Source of the DNA: Sinorhizobium terangae
GTDB taxonomy: Bacteria > Pseudomonadota > Alphaproteobacteria > Rhizobiales > Rhizobiaceae
Assembly (NCBI RefSeq): GCF_009601505.1
Contig: NZ_WITC01000036.1
Span: 404,127 to 468,126 of the forward strand
DNA length: 64,000 bases
Direction: 5' to 3'
The stretch's first letter is position 1. The number at the start of each line of letters is the position of its first letter. Positions 9,006 through 17,360 of this stretch are shown in pieces. The notes beneath the pieces were generated by a model that searched no databases, was not told the DNA's origin, and saw only the letters and a program-made list of their open reading frames with translations. The translations under genes and the position numbers were made by a program.

Positions 9006-10160
9006 CTACTGCCCCGGCAGCACGCGAATCGCGAAAATGTCCAGGCTGTTGCCCGCGCCGCTGACGTCGCTGTTGAGCACGAGCCTGCCAGGACCGCTTG
9101 GCGCCTTGTTCTGATCGAACGAGATCTTGAAAAGCATATCCAGCCGCTCGTCATGCGCGGTGAACCGGTGGCGGCCACAGGCGCCGAGCGAGGAGAAGTC
9201 GCATTCGACGGAAAATTCAGCCGTCTTGCCGGGCATGGCCTGGACGGTGAGCGCCAGTGTCGATGATTTGCCCGAGAGCTGTGCCAGGATATCGGCGGGA
9301 ATTTCGAAGACGAGGTCCCCATCCCCGCTGGCGACTGCCGATGTCACCCGCACGCGTTCGCCCCCGTCGTCGTTCAATGGCTCGACGGTGGAGCGCGCAC
9401 CCGGCTTGATCGCCGCGGCCTCCGCCGGCTTGAATACCTCGATCCACTCGCCCGAGAAGCCCTCCTGTGCGGCGAGGTTCTGAAGTCCTGCCGCGCCGTC
9501 GAAGTCTTCCGATTCCACCGTGGCCGGCGGATTGGCGACGCCGGTATCGGCCGGCGATTTCAGCAGCTCGTTCGTCTGGATCCACCACACGGTGGCGCCT
9601 GCCGCCGCCGCAAGCGTCGCCACAACCATGGCAAGGGAAAGCAGGCGCCCGCGCCGGCGCTTGCGCGGCCGCTTGTCCGCGGCGCCGACGTCGGGCGCGG
9701 CCGACGCGGCCTTGCCGCCCGCAGTTGCAGTTTGGGGCGTGGCGACAGTCCGCCCCGAGGCCAACGAATCCTCGCGATCGGCGCGCAGGGCACCAAGGTC
9801 GCTCTCGCCCTGCCCCGCGCGCCCTTGTCCTCCAGCAGGCGGCTCGCGACGGGGGGAAACGGAAAGATCCGCAGCCGCCGGATCGGGCGCCGCCCGCTCG
9901 CCTGCTCCGGCGAGGCTGACGGCCGGTGCTGCAGCGGGACGCGCCCGCAGGGCCGCGCGTTCCTCTGTCTCGATCGCGTGAATGACCGCTTCGAGCCGGT
10001 GGCGCTGTTTCGCGATCACCTCGGCGTCTTCGATTTGCTGCTTCTTCAGTCCGTTTTCCAGCGCCTGACGGGCCGACTGATAGATGCGTGCACGGATTTC
10101 CGCGTTGGTTCTGTCCGAGCGTTCCAGTGCATTTCTGATCGCAGTTTCGAGTCCGCTCAC
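9006..10160 (-). CDS. Membrane-anchored protein of unknown function
   Basis: 384 residues from a GTG start at 10160, supported by AGAAGGA about 7 nt upstream. Residues 1-60 form a charged helical segment (SGLETAIRNALERSDRTNAEI). A Pro/Ala/Arg-rich low-complexity cytoplasmic region runs to about 160, then a basic stretch (KRPRKRRRGR), one transmembrane helix near 170-192 (LLSLAMVVATLAAAAGATVWW), and a C-terminal globular domain predicted to be periplasmic. I recognise no named domain. Related proteins are annotated as hypothetical transmembrane proteins in rhizobia. It is convergent with ppk2. Confidence 0.8.
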   Translation of the reverse strand: MSGLETAIRNALERSDRTNAEIRARIYQSARQALENGLKKQQIEDAEVIAKQRHRLEAVIHAIETEERAALRARPAAAPAVSLAGAGERAAPDPAAADLSVSPRREPPAGGQGRAGQGESDLGALRADREDSLASGRTVATPQTATAGGKAASAAPDVGAADKRPRKRRRGRLLSLAMVVATLAAAAGATVWWIQTNELLKSPADTGVANPPATVESEDFDGAAGLQNLAAQEGFSGEWIEVFKPAEAAAIKPGARSTVEPLNDDGGERVRVTSAVASGDGDLVFEIPADILAQLSGKSSTLALTVQAMPGKTAEFSVECDFSSLGACGRHRFTAHDERLDMLFKISFDQNKAPSGPGRLVLNSDVSGAGNSLDIFAIRVLPGQ

Positions 10161-10230
10161 ATCAAGTCCTTCTGTGCAACGAAGCCTTCTGGATGTTTCC
10201 ATGGATCGTACTGATCCTAGGAAACATCCG

Positions 10231-10290
10231 CCAATTCAAGGCACTACAGCGACCCTTTGCGCGCCTGACAAGACGCACTCGCGCTGTGGC
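10231..10290. repeat. Dispersed palindromic intergenic repeat, family A copy 1
   Basis: Sequence of the form CAATTCAAGGCACTACAGCG...CGCGCTGTGG, with inner arms TGCGCGCC/AAGACGCAC. It matches similar units at 14402, 21092, 28373, 44329 and 61934. It looks like a rhizobial mosaic (RIME-type) element that would fold into a hairpin if transcribed. This copy is one of the more diverged ones. Confidence 0.7.
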
Positions 10291-10505
10291 GGCGGCGCGG
10301 CCGAGCGGGTATTTCCATCCTCTGAGGAGAGAACGGTCCCCTTCCCGATCCACGCCGTTGGTTTTATTAACGATTGGGTAACCGTTGCTTTCGGAATTCG
10401 CAAGTCCGGGCGCAAAACCACCGGGACTTCCGCGGGGAAAAAGAGGGCGGGTACCGATCAATGCGTGGAAAGCCTCCTTTGCAAGTCCTGTGGTTGCTGT
10501 TATTT

Positions 10506-10533
10506 ATTTTGACGTTTACGCAAACGTCAAAAT
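10506..10533. promoter_or_regulatory. Perfect palindrome, candidate repressor operator
   Basis: Arm ATTTTGACGTTT (10506-10517), spacer ACGC, arm AAACGTCAAAAT (10522-10533): 12 of 12 bases complementary. It ends 21 bp before the ATG at 10555 and 12 bp before GGAG. The core TTGACGTTTACG recurs upstream of fadD at 17216. An operator for a dimeric regulator is inferred; which regulator is unknown. Confidence 0.7.
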
Positions 10534-10554
10534 ACTGTGGGATGGAGAAACCTG

Positions 10555-11565
10555 ATGTCCTTGCCGCCAATTCTTTCCGGAACAATGAGGCTGCCGGTGG
10601 TCGGCGCGCCGCTCTTCATCGTTTCGCATCCCCGGCTCACGATCGCGCAATGCAAGGCCGGCGTCATCGGCTCCTTTCCCGCCCTTAATGCGCGCCCGCA
10701 ATCGCAACTCGATGAGTGGCTTGCGGAAATCACCGAAACGCTTGCCGACCACGATGCCAGGCACCCCGACCGGCCGGCGGCGCCATTCGCGGTCAATCAG
10801 ATCGTCCACAAGTCGAACGCGAGGCTCGAGCAGGACCTGATGCTCTGCATCAAATACAAGGTGCCTATCGTCATATCGTCGCTCGGCGCGGTCCCGGAAG
10901 TGAATGCCGCCATCCATTCCTACGGCGGTATCGTGCTCCACGACGTCATAAACAATCGGCACGCCAACTCGGCGATCCGCAAGGGGGCGGACGGCCTGAT
11001 CGCGGTTGCCGCGGGGGCCGGCGGCCACGCCGGGACGCTTTCGCCTTTCGCGCTTGTGCAGGAGATCCGCGCGTGGTTCGACGGGCCACTTCTGCTTTCC
11101 GGCGCAATCGCCACCGGTGGCGCCATCCTCGCGGCAGAGGCGATGGGCGCGGACATGGCCTATATCGGCTCCCCCTTCATCGCCACCGAAGAGGCGCGCG
11201 CCAGCAATGCCTACAAACGGATGATCGTCGACAGCAGCGCCGCCGACATCGTCTATTCCAACTATTTCACCGGCATTCACGGCAACTATCTCAAACCCTC
11301 GATCAGCGCCGCCGGCATGGATCCGGACAGCCTGCCGGAGGCAGACCCGTCCAAGATGGATTTCGGCAGCGCCGCCGAAGGGGCGAAAGTCTGGAAGGAC
11401 ATCTGGGGCTGCGGCCAGGGCATCGGCGCCATCCGCGAGATCGCCACGGTCGCGCAACTCGTCGACCGGCTGGAACGCGAATACGACGCGGCCCGAACAC
11501 GGCTCGGGTTCGGCGCCTATCGCCATGTTCATCCGTCCAAGGAATTTTCAAGTTCTCGAAACTGA
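10555..11565 (+). CDS. NAD(P)H-dependent flavin oxidoreductase / nitronate monooxygenase family protein
   Basis: A 336-residue FMN-dependent TIM-barrel protein of the nitronate monooxygenase (2-nitropropane dioxygenase) family. Seen in sequence: N-terminal LRLPVVGAPLF-type segment (RLPVVGAPLFIVS), an FMN-phosphate loop AAGAGGHAGTLSPFAL, and SGAIATGGAILAAEAMGADM. The ATG at 10555 has GGAG 8 nt upstream, so I prefer it to the in-frame start at 10537. The family oxidises alkyl nitronates, but several members act on other substrates such as enoyl compounds, and the operator shared with fadD hints at lipid-related metabolism here (inference). Confidence 0.85.
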   Translation: MSLPPILSGTMRLPVVGAPLFIVSHPRLTIAQCKAGVIGSFPALNARPQSQLDEWLAEITETLADHDARHPDRPAAPFAVNQIVHKSNARLEQDLMLCIKYKVPIVISSLGAVPEVNAAIHSYGGIVLHDVINNRHANSAIRKGADGLIAVAAGAGGHAGTLSPFALVQEIRAWFDGPLLLSGAIATGGAILAAEAMGADMAYIGSPFIATEEARASNAYKRMIVDSSAADIVYSNYFTGIHGNYLKPSISAAGMDPDSLPEADPSKMDFGSAAEGAKVWKDIWGCGQGIGAIREIATVAQLVDRLEREYDAARTRLGFGAYRHVHPSKEFSSSRN

Positions 11566-11568
11566 TGG

Positions 11569-11597
11569 CTTGAAATCTTGCCGCTTTGCGTTTATCA
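11569..11597 (+). promoter_or_regulatory. Candidate sigma-70 promoter of tRNA-Thr
   Basis: CTTGAA (11569-11574), 17-nt spacer, TTATCA (11592-11597). This resembles the rhizobial housekeeping pattern CTTGAC-N17-CTATAT and lies about 45 bp before the tRNA gene. Confidence 0.5.
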
Positions 11598-11641
11598 GCG
11601 CCTCACACTTCGTTCCGCGGCTCTCCGCGGGACCATTGAGG

Positions 11642-11717
11642 GCCGCTTTAGCTCAGTCGGTAGAGCACATCATTCGTAATGATGGGGTCACGTGTTCGAG
11701 TCACGTAAGCGGCACCA
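11642..11717 (+). tRNA. tRNA-Thr (anticodon CGT)
   Basis: Full cloverleaf: acceptor arms GCCGCTT (11642-11648) and AAGCGGC (11707-11713), D-arm TAGCTCAGTCGGTAGAGC, anticodon stem CATCA/TGATG enclosing loop TTCGTAA with anticodon CGT, T-loop GTTCGAG, discriminator A and encoded CCA. It reads ACG threonine codons. No integrase or direct repeat of its 3' end was found nearby. Confidence 0.96.
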
Positions 11718-11832
11718 TTAATTTCAAGCAGATTGTGTGGTCTTGCACGGGTGGCGAGGCGGCAGTGTTGCTACATGCTCGACGCAAAAGTTGCTCGGGT
11801 TTTGGGCCCGGCTGCGCACGCGGCTTTTATGC

Positions 11833-12636
11833 TCAGACATATGGAAGCGTCCCGAGCGACGAGTAGCGTTCGTTCAGGCCATTGAGCGTCTCAACGTCGT
11901 CCTCGCTGATATCGAAATCAAACACATCGATATTCTCTTCCAAATGTTGCCGCTGGTTGGCCTTGGGAACGGGGACCGTGCCGCGCTCAAGGTTCCATCG
12001 GATCAGCACCTGCGCCGGCGATTTGCCGTATTTCGCGGCAATCTCTGCAAGCGTCGCATCACCGAGCCGTTTCGTGCGCGTCAGCGGGCTGTAGGCCTGG
12101 ATGACGATCTGCTTTTCCCTCGCGTAGCGCAGCAGATCATCGCTGTGCCCGAACGGGCTCCACTCGACCTGATTGACGGTCGGAACTTCGCCGGTTGCAT
12201 CTATCAACCTGTCGATGAGCTCGATCGAGTAATTGCTGACGCCGATGTCTTTCGTAAGGCCGTCCTCCTTCGCCCGGATCAGACTTCGCCAAAGATCCTC
12301 GCCCGCACCGGTTCGCGGTGGACGGTGTATGAGCATGAGATCGGCATAGTCGAGCTGCAATTCGTCGAGATTTTTCCGCGTCGCGTGATACGCGTCCCCG
12401 ACTTCCTCCACTTTCGTCACGAGGTAAAAGTCCGCGCGCTCGACGCCACCCCTGCTGATTCCGTCTGCGATGCCCGGCTGCGTCCCGTAGTCTCCGGAAG
12501 TATCGATCATTCGATAGCCGAGTTTCAGGGCAGTTGCGATGGTATCCGCCGTGTCGGTCGTCAACTGCCATGTCCCGACGCCCATGACAGGCATCCTGTT
12601 GCCGGTGTGCAGCTTTAGCTCGGTCCTCGGGTCCAT
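11833..12636 (-). CDS. Aldo/keto reductase (AKR superfamily)
   Basis: A 267-residue NADPH-dependent aldo/keto reductase of the short (2,5-diketo-gluconate reductase-like) type. The catalytic tetrad is visible: Asp in MIDTSGDYGT, Tyr in the same segment, Lys in LVTKVEE, and His in LMLIHRPP. The cofactor region is VPVPKANQRQHLEEN. The ATG ending at 12636 has AAAGGTG about 8 nt upstream; longer in-frame extensions have no such site. The physiological substrate cannot be deduced. It is flanked by tRNA-Thr and a divergent hydrolase gene. Confidence 0.88.
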   Translation of the reverse strand: MDPRTELKLHTGNRMPVMGVGTWQLTTDTADTIATALKLGYRMIDTSGDYGTQPGIADGISRGGVERADFYLVTKVEEVGDAYHATRKNLDELQLDYADLMLIHRPPRTGAGEDLWRSLIRAKEDGLTKDIGVSNYSIELIDRLIDATGEVPTVNQVEWSPFGHSDDLLRYAREKQIVIQAYSPLTRTKRLGDATLAEIAAKYGKSPAQVLIRWNLERGTVPVPKANQRQHLEENIDVFDFDISEDDVETLNGLNERYSSLGTLPYV

Positions 12637-12909
12637 GATTGCACCTTTGCCTTGGTTGGGACGATTTGATCCAGGGCGCCGCGGCGCTCTGCTCCCACCA
12701 CCAAAACCTCCGCTCGGGAAAAGGGTTCCAGCCGATCGTCTTGTGAAGCGGGGAACAATCGGCGCCTGCGGGGATTGGAGCACATGAGGTCGGCGGAACG
12801 CTCCAGCCAGTCACCATGCCGAACCTTGTTTCCGGTGGGAATCTGACCGGGGCGAAGCCGAAAGCTCCAGCGACGACAACGCCTGCGCCACGATTGAGAG
12901 GGCAAGCAG

Positions 12910-13569
12910 ATGGCCTTTTCGACACCTGAAGATGTACAGTCCGTAAGAATCGACCCAGCGGGCATCGAGGCCTTTCTCGGCGTCCCTTCCGGCGCGAGCG
13001 GCCTCGTGATCTTTGCCCATGGCAGTGGAAGCGGGCGCTTCAGCCCCCGAAACAATCGCGTTGCGGCCGCACTGCGGGAAGCAGGATTGGCGACACTTCT
13101 CGTCGATCTCCTGAGACCCGAAGAGGAACAGGACCGCCGGAACGTCTTCGACATCGATCTCCTCGCCGATCGGCTGGTGGCGGCCAAGCGTTGGGTCACC
13201 GAAGTTCCCGAAATATTGCACATGGCGGTCGGCTACTTCGGCGCAAGCACAGGCGCCGGCGCGGCGCTGCAGGCGGCTTACGCTGAACCGGATGTAGGCG
13301 CGGTGGTATCGCGCGGCGGCCGCCCTGACCTTGCGATACAGATGCTACCGGGCGTTCGCGCTCCAACCCTCCTTCTCGTCGGAAGTCTCGACGGACCGGT
13401 GATCGAGATGAACCAACGCGCCTTCGAGGCGCTGACCTGCGAGAAGAGGCTCATCATTATCGACGGTGCGGGCCACCTGTTCGAGGAGCCCGGCACAATG
13501 GATCAGGTAATCCGGCATGCGGCAGACTGGTTCTTGATCCATCTCGGCAACACTCAAAGAGGGATATGA
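12910..13569 (+). CDS. Alpha/beta hydrolase of the dienelactone-hydrolase-like type
   Basis: 219 residues, cytoplasmic. The oxyanion region is VIFAHGSGSGR, the nucleophile elbow GYFGASTGAGAAL (Ser in G-A-S-T-G), the acid lies near LLLVGSLDGPV, and the C-terminal His is in IIIDGAGHLFEEPG. Together these give a complete Ser-Asp-His triad of a small alpha/beta hydrolase. It ends 4 bp before the phosphoribosyltransferase gene. In some other bacteria the two domains occur fused in one protein, so a shared task is likely. The substrate is unknown. Confidence 0.85.
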   Translation: MAFSTPEDVQSVRIDPAGIEAFLGVPSGASGLVIFAHGSGSGRFSPRNNRVAAALREAGLATLLVDLLRPEEEQDRRNVFDIDLLADRLVAAKRWVTEVPEILHMAVGYFGASTGAGAALQAAYAEPDVGAVVSRGGRPDLAIQMLPGVRAPTLLLVGSLDGPVIEMNQRAFEALTCEKRLIIIDGAGHLFEEPGTMDQVIRHAADWFLIHLGNTQRGI

Positions 13570-13573
13570 GACC

Positions 13574-14236
13574 ATGAGATCTCCACAGCAGAAATTTGCA
13601 GATCGACGGGACGCCGGACGGCAGCTCGCAGGCGTTCTGGAAAAATATGCCCAGTCGGACCCCCTGATCTTGGCCTTGCCGCGCGGCGGCGTGCCCGTGG
13701 CATCCGAAATAGCCAAGGCCTTGCACGCACCGCTCGAGCTGGTTCTGGTGCGCAAAATCCGCGCGCCGGGGCATCCTGAATATGGCATCGGCGCTGTGGT
13801 GGACGGCAGTGACCCGCAGTTCGTATACAACGAAGAGGCAATGCGCACCGTCAATCCGAACGCTGCTTACGTCGAGGCCGAAACTCGGCACCAGCTCGCC
13901 GAAATCGAGCGGCGACGCGAAGTCTATCAGGGAGCCCGATCTCCGACGCCAACCGAAGGGCGCACGGTGATCGTCGTGGACGACGGCGTCGCGACCGGCG
14001 GCACTGTCAAGGTTGCCATGAAGGCGCTGCGCAAAGCAGGAACGGGCAAGATCATTCTTGCCATTCCGGTCGCAGAGAGCGACGCCCTCGAGCAACTGAA
14101 AGCGGAAGCTGACGACGTCATATGTCTGCAAACCCCGGACACGTTCCGGACGGTCGGCCGCCACTATATCGACTTCGACCAGACATCGGACGAAGAGGTC
14201 AGCAGGCTTCTCGACGAGGCTCACGACGCGGCTTGA
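13574..14236 (+). CDS. Phosphoribosyltransferase-fold protein
   Basis: A 220-residue type I PRTase-fold protein. The PRPP-binding signature is VIVVDDGVATGGTVKVA (about residues 133-149). The N-terminal part has ILALPRGGVPVASEIA and LVLVRKIRAPGHPEYGIGAV, as in the ComF-unlike predicted phosphoribosyltransferases often linked to dienelactone hydrolases. AGAGGGA lies upstream of ATG 13574. It is co-transcribed with the hydrolase (4 bp gap). It is not a recognisable purine, pyrimidine or nicotinate salvage enzyme, and its substrate is unknown. Confidence 0.85.
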   Translation: MRSPQQKFADRRDAGRQLAGVLEKYAQSDPLILALPRGGVPVASEIAKALHAPLELVLVRKIRAPGHPEYGIGAVVDGSDPQFVYNEEAMRTVNPNAAYVEAETRHQLAEIERRREVYQGARSPTPTEGRTVIVVDDGVATGGTVKVAMKALRKAGTGKIILAIPVAESDALEQLKAEADDVICLQTPDTFRTVGRHYIDFDQTSDEEVSRLLDEAHDAA

Positions 14237-14342
14237 GCTGCCTGCGTCTTCAATCTGCCGTTCGCCGTGCCAGCAGCGAATACGCTTCCTCGCGCGACGA
14301 CGCCGAACAGTCGCCGCGACGATTCCCGGTGACCGCCTGGCT

Positions 14343-14449
14343 AGCGCATCGGCCCGAAAATCGGACCCGATTTTCGGAAAGCACGATGCGTGGAATCAAA
14401 GAGTTACAGCGTCCTTTGTGCGTCCTAAGGGACGCACGGCGCTGTAGGC
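14343..14449. repeat. Two adjoining palindromic intergenic repeats (families D and A)
   Basis: 14343-14390 is a short palindrome of the CCCGAAAATCGG...CCGATTTTCGG type (family D, related to 59265-59311 and weakly to 23083-23120). 14395-14449 is a family A unit: GTTACAGCGTCCTTTGTGCG, then CGCACGGCGCTGTAGG. Together they fill most of the 220 bp between the phosphoribosyltransferase gene and the convergent AI-2E-type gene. Confidence 0.7.
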
Positions 14450-14456
14450 CAGCACA

Positions 14457-15635
14457 TCACTTCACGGATATATCCGCCCGCGAGATGTGGTTGACGGTCG
14501 GCTGCTCGGGCTGCGTGGTTACCTCGTGCAGCCATTCCCGCCAGATGGCGACAAGCAAAGCCATAAGCACAGGGCCAACGAACAGGCCTAGAAAGCCCAT
14601 CGTCTTCACGCCGCCAATCAGCCCGAAGAAGGTCGGCAGGAATGGCAGCTTGATCGGTCCGCCGACGAGTTTCGGCCTCAGCGTCTTGTCGACGATGAAA
14701 AGCTCGGTCGTGCCCCAGGCGAAGAGGGCGACGCCCTGCACGGGCGAACCGCTTGCCACGAGATAGATCGACACGAGCGTGAAACAAAGCGGCGCGCCGC
14801 CGGGTATCAGCGCCATGATGCCGGTGATGATGCCGAGGGTTACCGGCGACGGGACGCCGGCCAGCCAGTAGGCCACCCCGAGAACGATGCCTTCGCCGAT
14901 CGCGATGATGCCCATGCCGGTCACCGTCGAGCTGATGGTCAGCGGCACGACGCGGGACAGCCGCTCCCAGCGCATCGGGAAGATCCGCTCGCCGAGGTGG
15001 TCGAGCTGCCTCGAGAAGGACTGGCCGTCGCGATAGACGAAGAACAGCGTGATCAGCATGAAGAGCAGCGTCAGGAACGACTGGAAGGCGGATGCGCCGA
15101 CCACGAGTACGCCGCGATAGATATTGCCGATATTGGAGCCGCTGACGAGCTGCACCAGTTCGCCGAGCGCCCCCGGATGGCCGATATATTTCACCCATTG
15201 CTCACCGAGCCAGGGACCGGCAATCGGGATCGTCGTCAGCCAGGCGGGCACCGGCGCACCATTGGCATTGGTCTCGACCGCCCAGACCAGCCAGTCGCGC
15301 ACTTCGTCGACCGCATAGGCCGCCGCAAGCGAGATCGGCACGACGATGAAAGCGATCACGGAGATGATGGCGATCGTAGCTGCCAGGGTGCGGTTGCCGT
15401 TCACCGCGTCAAGCAGCCGTCTGTAAATCGGCCAGCTCGCAAAGCCGATAACGACGGCAGCGAGCACCGGCACCACAAAGCCGTGGAAGAAATAGACCCC
15501 TGCGAGCAGAACGAGGACGAGCAGCCAGCGAGCGGCCGAGATCGGCAGGACGAGGGCAGAGCGTGAATGGGCCGGCTGCCCGAAGAGCCTCGGCTCCGCG
15601 GGAAGGTTTTCTCGTTCACGATTGCCCAATTGCAC
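14457..15635 (-). CDS. AI-2E/PerM family membrane protein
   Basis: A 392-residue inner-membrane protein of the UPF0118 (AI-2E transporter/PerM) family. Hydrophobic segments lie at about 38-75 (two, starting AARWLLVLVLLAGVYFF), 90-115, and five more from about 190 to 370, including the family signature region GIITGIMALIPGGAPLCF and FFGLIGGVKTMGFLGLFVGPV. The start is GTG at 15635 with GGAGG 7 nt upstream. Members have been linked to autoinducer-2 export or to Na+/H+ exchange; which applies here is not visible. Confidence 0.85.
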   Translation of the reverse strand: MQLGNRERENLPAEPRLFGQPAHSRSALVLPISAARWLLVLVLLAGVYFFHGFVVPVLAAVVIGFASWPIYRRLLDAVNGNRTLAATIAIISVIAFIVVPISLAAAYAVDEVRDWLVWAVETNANGAPVPAWLTTIPIAGPWLGEQWVKYIGHPGALGELVQLVSGSNIGNIYRGVLVVGASAFQSFLTLLFMLITLFFVYRDGQSFSRQLDHLGERIFPMRWERLSRVVPLTISSTVTGMGIIAIGEGIVLGVAYWLAGVPSPVTLGIITGIMALIPGGAPLCFTLVSIYLVASGSPVQGVALFAWGTTELFIVDKTLRPKLVGGPIKLPFLPTFFGLIGGVKTMGFLGLFVGPVLMALLVAIWREWLHEVTTQPEQPTVNHISRADISVK

Positions 15636-15812
15636 CTGTCATCCTCCGTCTTTTAGAAACCTTACAACAAAGCCGAGGCCTTGCCAGCCCATCCGCTGTG
15701 TTGACACTCAGTTTCCGATCGCCACGAACGTTAGCGGCGGGACATGACAGGGAAATTTAGGCACACTCAAGATGTCGCGCGAAATTTCGGGTCGACAGAT
15801 CTCTTCAAAGGC

Positions 15813-17015
15813 TCATTTTGCCAGCCGCTCGCGGCGGTCGACGAGGATCGAGACGAAGAAGATGGCAAAGCCGGCAAGGCCGAGAACCGCACCGACGAGC
15901 CCGGTCGAGGTCCAGCCGTAACCGGCGGCGATCGACACGCCGCCGAGCCAGGCGCCGAGCGCATTGGCGAGATTGAAGGCGGAGTGGCTGAGGGCGGCGG
16001 CGAGCGCCTGCGCCTTGCCCGCCACGTCCATCAGCCGTGTCTGCACGCCAGGCACGACCGCAAAGCCACCACCGATGAAGAGCACGTTGACGATCGCTAT
16101 CCACGAGTTCGACATGGTGAAATAGAACAGCACGTAGGCGAAGATGTTGAAGGCGATCGCAATGCCGATCGCCGGCAGCAACGACCAGTCGGCGAGGCGT
16201 GAGCCGACGATGTTGCCGAGAATCATGCCGGCGCCGAAGACGGACAGCATGACCGGCACATTGCCGAGCGAAACGCCCGCCACCTCCGTCAGCGCCGGCG
16301 TGATGTAGCTGAAAACCGCGAACATGCCGCCGCAGCCGATGGCGCAAATGCCGAGCAGCAGCCAGACCTGCAACTTCCCGAGTGCGCCGAGTTCGCGCAG
16401 CGGCGTCGCCTGCGGATCGCCCTCGTCGCGCGGCACGTGGAACCAGGTCAGGGCCATCGTCAGCAGGCTGATGGCGCCGACGACAGTGAAGGCGGTCCTC
16501 CAACCGAGCGCCTGGCCGAACCAGGCAGCAAGCGGCGTACCGAAGAGCGTGGCAATCGTCAGCCCCATCATCACCCGGCCGATAGCCCGTGCCCGCTGGT
16601 TGGGTGCCGCAAGGCCGGCAGCGACGACCGCCGCGACGCCGAAATAGGCGCCGTGCGGCAGCCCGGCGAGGAACCGCGCCGCGACAAGTGTGTAAAAATC
16701 CGGAGCTGCCGCGCTGGCAAAATTGCCGAGAGCGAACAGCGCCATCAGGACGAGAAGAACTTGAAAACGCGCAAAGCGAGCGGCGAGAACGGCAATCAAC
16801 GGGGCGCCGACCACGACACCCAAGGCATAGGCGCTGATCACCGCGCCGGCTTTCGGCACCGAAACGGCAACGTCTTCGGCGCCCTGGGGCAGCAGCCCCA
16901 TGATTGCAAATTCACCTGTGCCAATGCCGAACCCGCCGACGGCGAGCGCAATCTCGGCGGCAGACACGCGGCTGCGACGTGTCAGAAGGGCGGAGGGAAG
17001 GACGTCTTCGGACAT
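15813..17015 (-). CDS. MFS transporter, DHA1/AraJ-type
   Basis: A 400-residue major facilitator with 12 hydrophobic segments, resembling the sugar-efflux/YdhP/AraJ branch. Motifs include GIGTGEFAIMGLLP in TM1, the first-loop region LAARFARFQVLLV, and RFLAGLPHGAYFGVA in TM4, which is diagnostic of this subgroup. Export of a small molecule (sugar, drug or metabolite) driven by protons is inferred from the family. It is monocistronic, and its promoter shares a 345-bp gap with fadD, which diverges from it. Confidence 0.88.
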   Translation of the reverse strand: MSEDVLPSALLTRRSRVSAAEIALAVGGFGIGTGEFAIMGLLPQGAEDVAVSVPKAGAVISAYALGVVVGAPLIAVLAARFARFQVLLVLMALFALGNFASAAAPDFYTLVAARFLAGLPHGAYFGVAAVVAAGLAAPNQRARAIGRVMMGLTIATLFGTPLAAWFGQALGWRTAFTVVGAISLLTMALTWFHVPRDEGDPQATPLRELGALGKLQVWLLLGICAIGCGGMFAVFSYITPALTEVAGVSLGNVPVMLSVFGAGMILGNIVGSRLADWSLLPAIGIAIAFNIFAYVLFYFTMSNSWIAIVNVLFIGGGFAVVPGVQTRLMDVAGKAQALAAALSHSAFNLANALGAWLGGVSIAAGYGWTSTGLVGAVLGLAGFAIFFVSILVDRRERLAK

Positions 17016-17360
17016 GGAACAGCCTTGCTGCGGCCTTCAGCCGCTGCTCAAGAATCGCTATGTGGAAATGCCGCGAACGGCGTGACACCAATGATGCCGG
17101 GGAGAATTATGCTGCGGCGCACTATAGATTGTTTGCCAACGATCGCAAGGAGTTATGCTGGAGCACGCATCAAAATCTCGTGCATTCTCCCGGTGTATTA
17201 CACGGCGCATCTTGTTGACGTTTACGTCAAAGTCATATAATCGGATTCACGGCTTGAAGAGAGGCTGCAAAAGCTTCATCTTCGACGGAGAGGAAGATCG
17301 GGAGGGATTTTTCTTCGCCGTGAGCACGGCCGGTCAGTGGCGACCACAGGGAGAGAGGTC
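17016..17360. other. Divergent intergenic region between the MFS gene and fadD
   Basis: 345 bp, lower in GC than its surroundings, with no credible gene. It contains the 16-bp palindrome at 17216-17231 and an A/T-rich stretch after it that probably holds the fadD promoter. The ribosome site GGGAGAGAGG ends about 3 nt before ATG 17361. Confidence 0.5.
17216..17231. promoter_or_regulatory. Candidate operator upstream of fadD
   Basis: TTGACGT-TT-ACGTCAA, a perfect 7+2+7 palindrome 130 bp before the fadD start. Its left twelve bases, TTGACGTTTACG, are identical to the centre of the palindrome at 10506-10533. It resembles operators of regulators of fatty-acid or branched-chain amino-acid degradation (LiuR/FadR/PsrA-like); the actual regulator is not identified. 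Confidence 0.65.

Larger units (their letters stand above)
10161..10554. other. Intergenic region between the membrane protein and the nitronate-monooxygenase-like gene
   Basis: 394 bp without a convincing gene. It contains the family A repeat (10231-10290) and the perfect 12+4+12 palindrome at 10506-10533, just before the next start codon. The gene to the left starts at 10160, so promoters for both directions must lie here. Confidence 0.6.

Noticed and set aside
10516-11532. Minus-strand frame of 338 codons opposite the nitronate-monooxygenase-like gene
   Set aside because: The plus strand encodes a recognisable flavoenzyme with a good ribosome site; the minus frame has neither.
11642-11717. 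tRNA-Thr as an integration site for a mobile element
   Set aside because: There is no integrase and no repeat of the tRNA 3' end downstream within the window.
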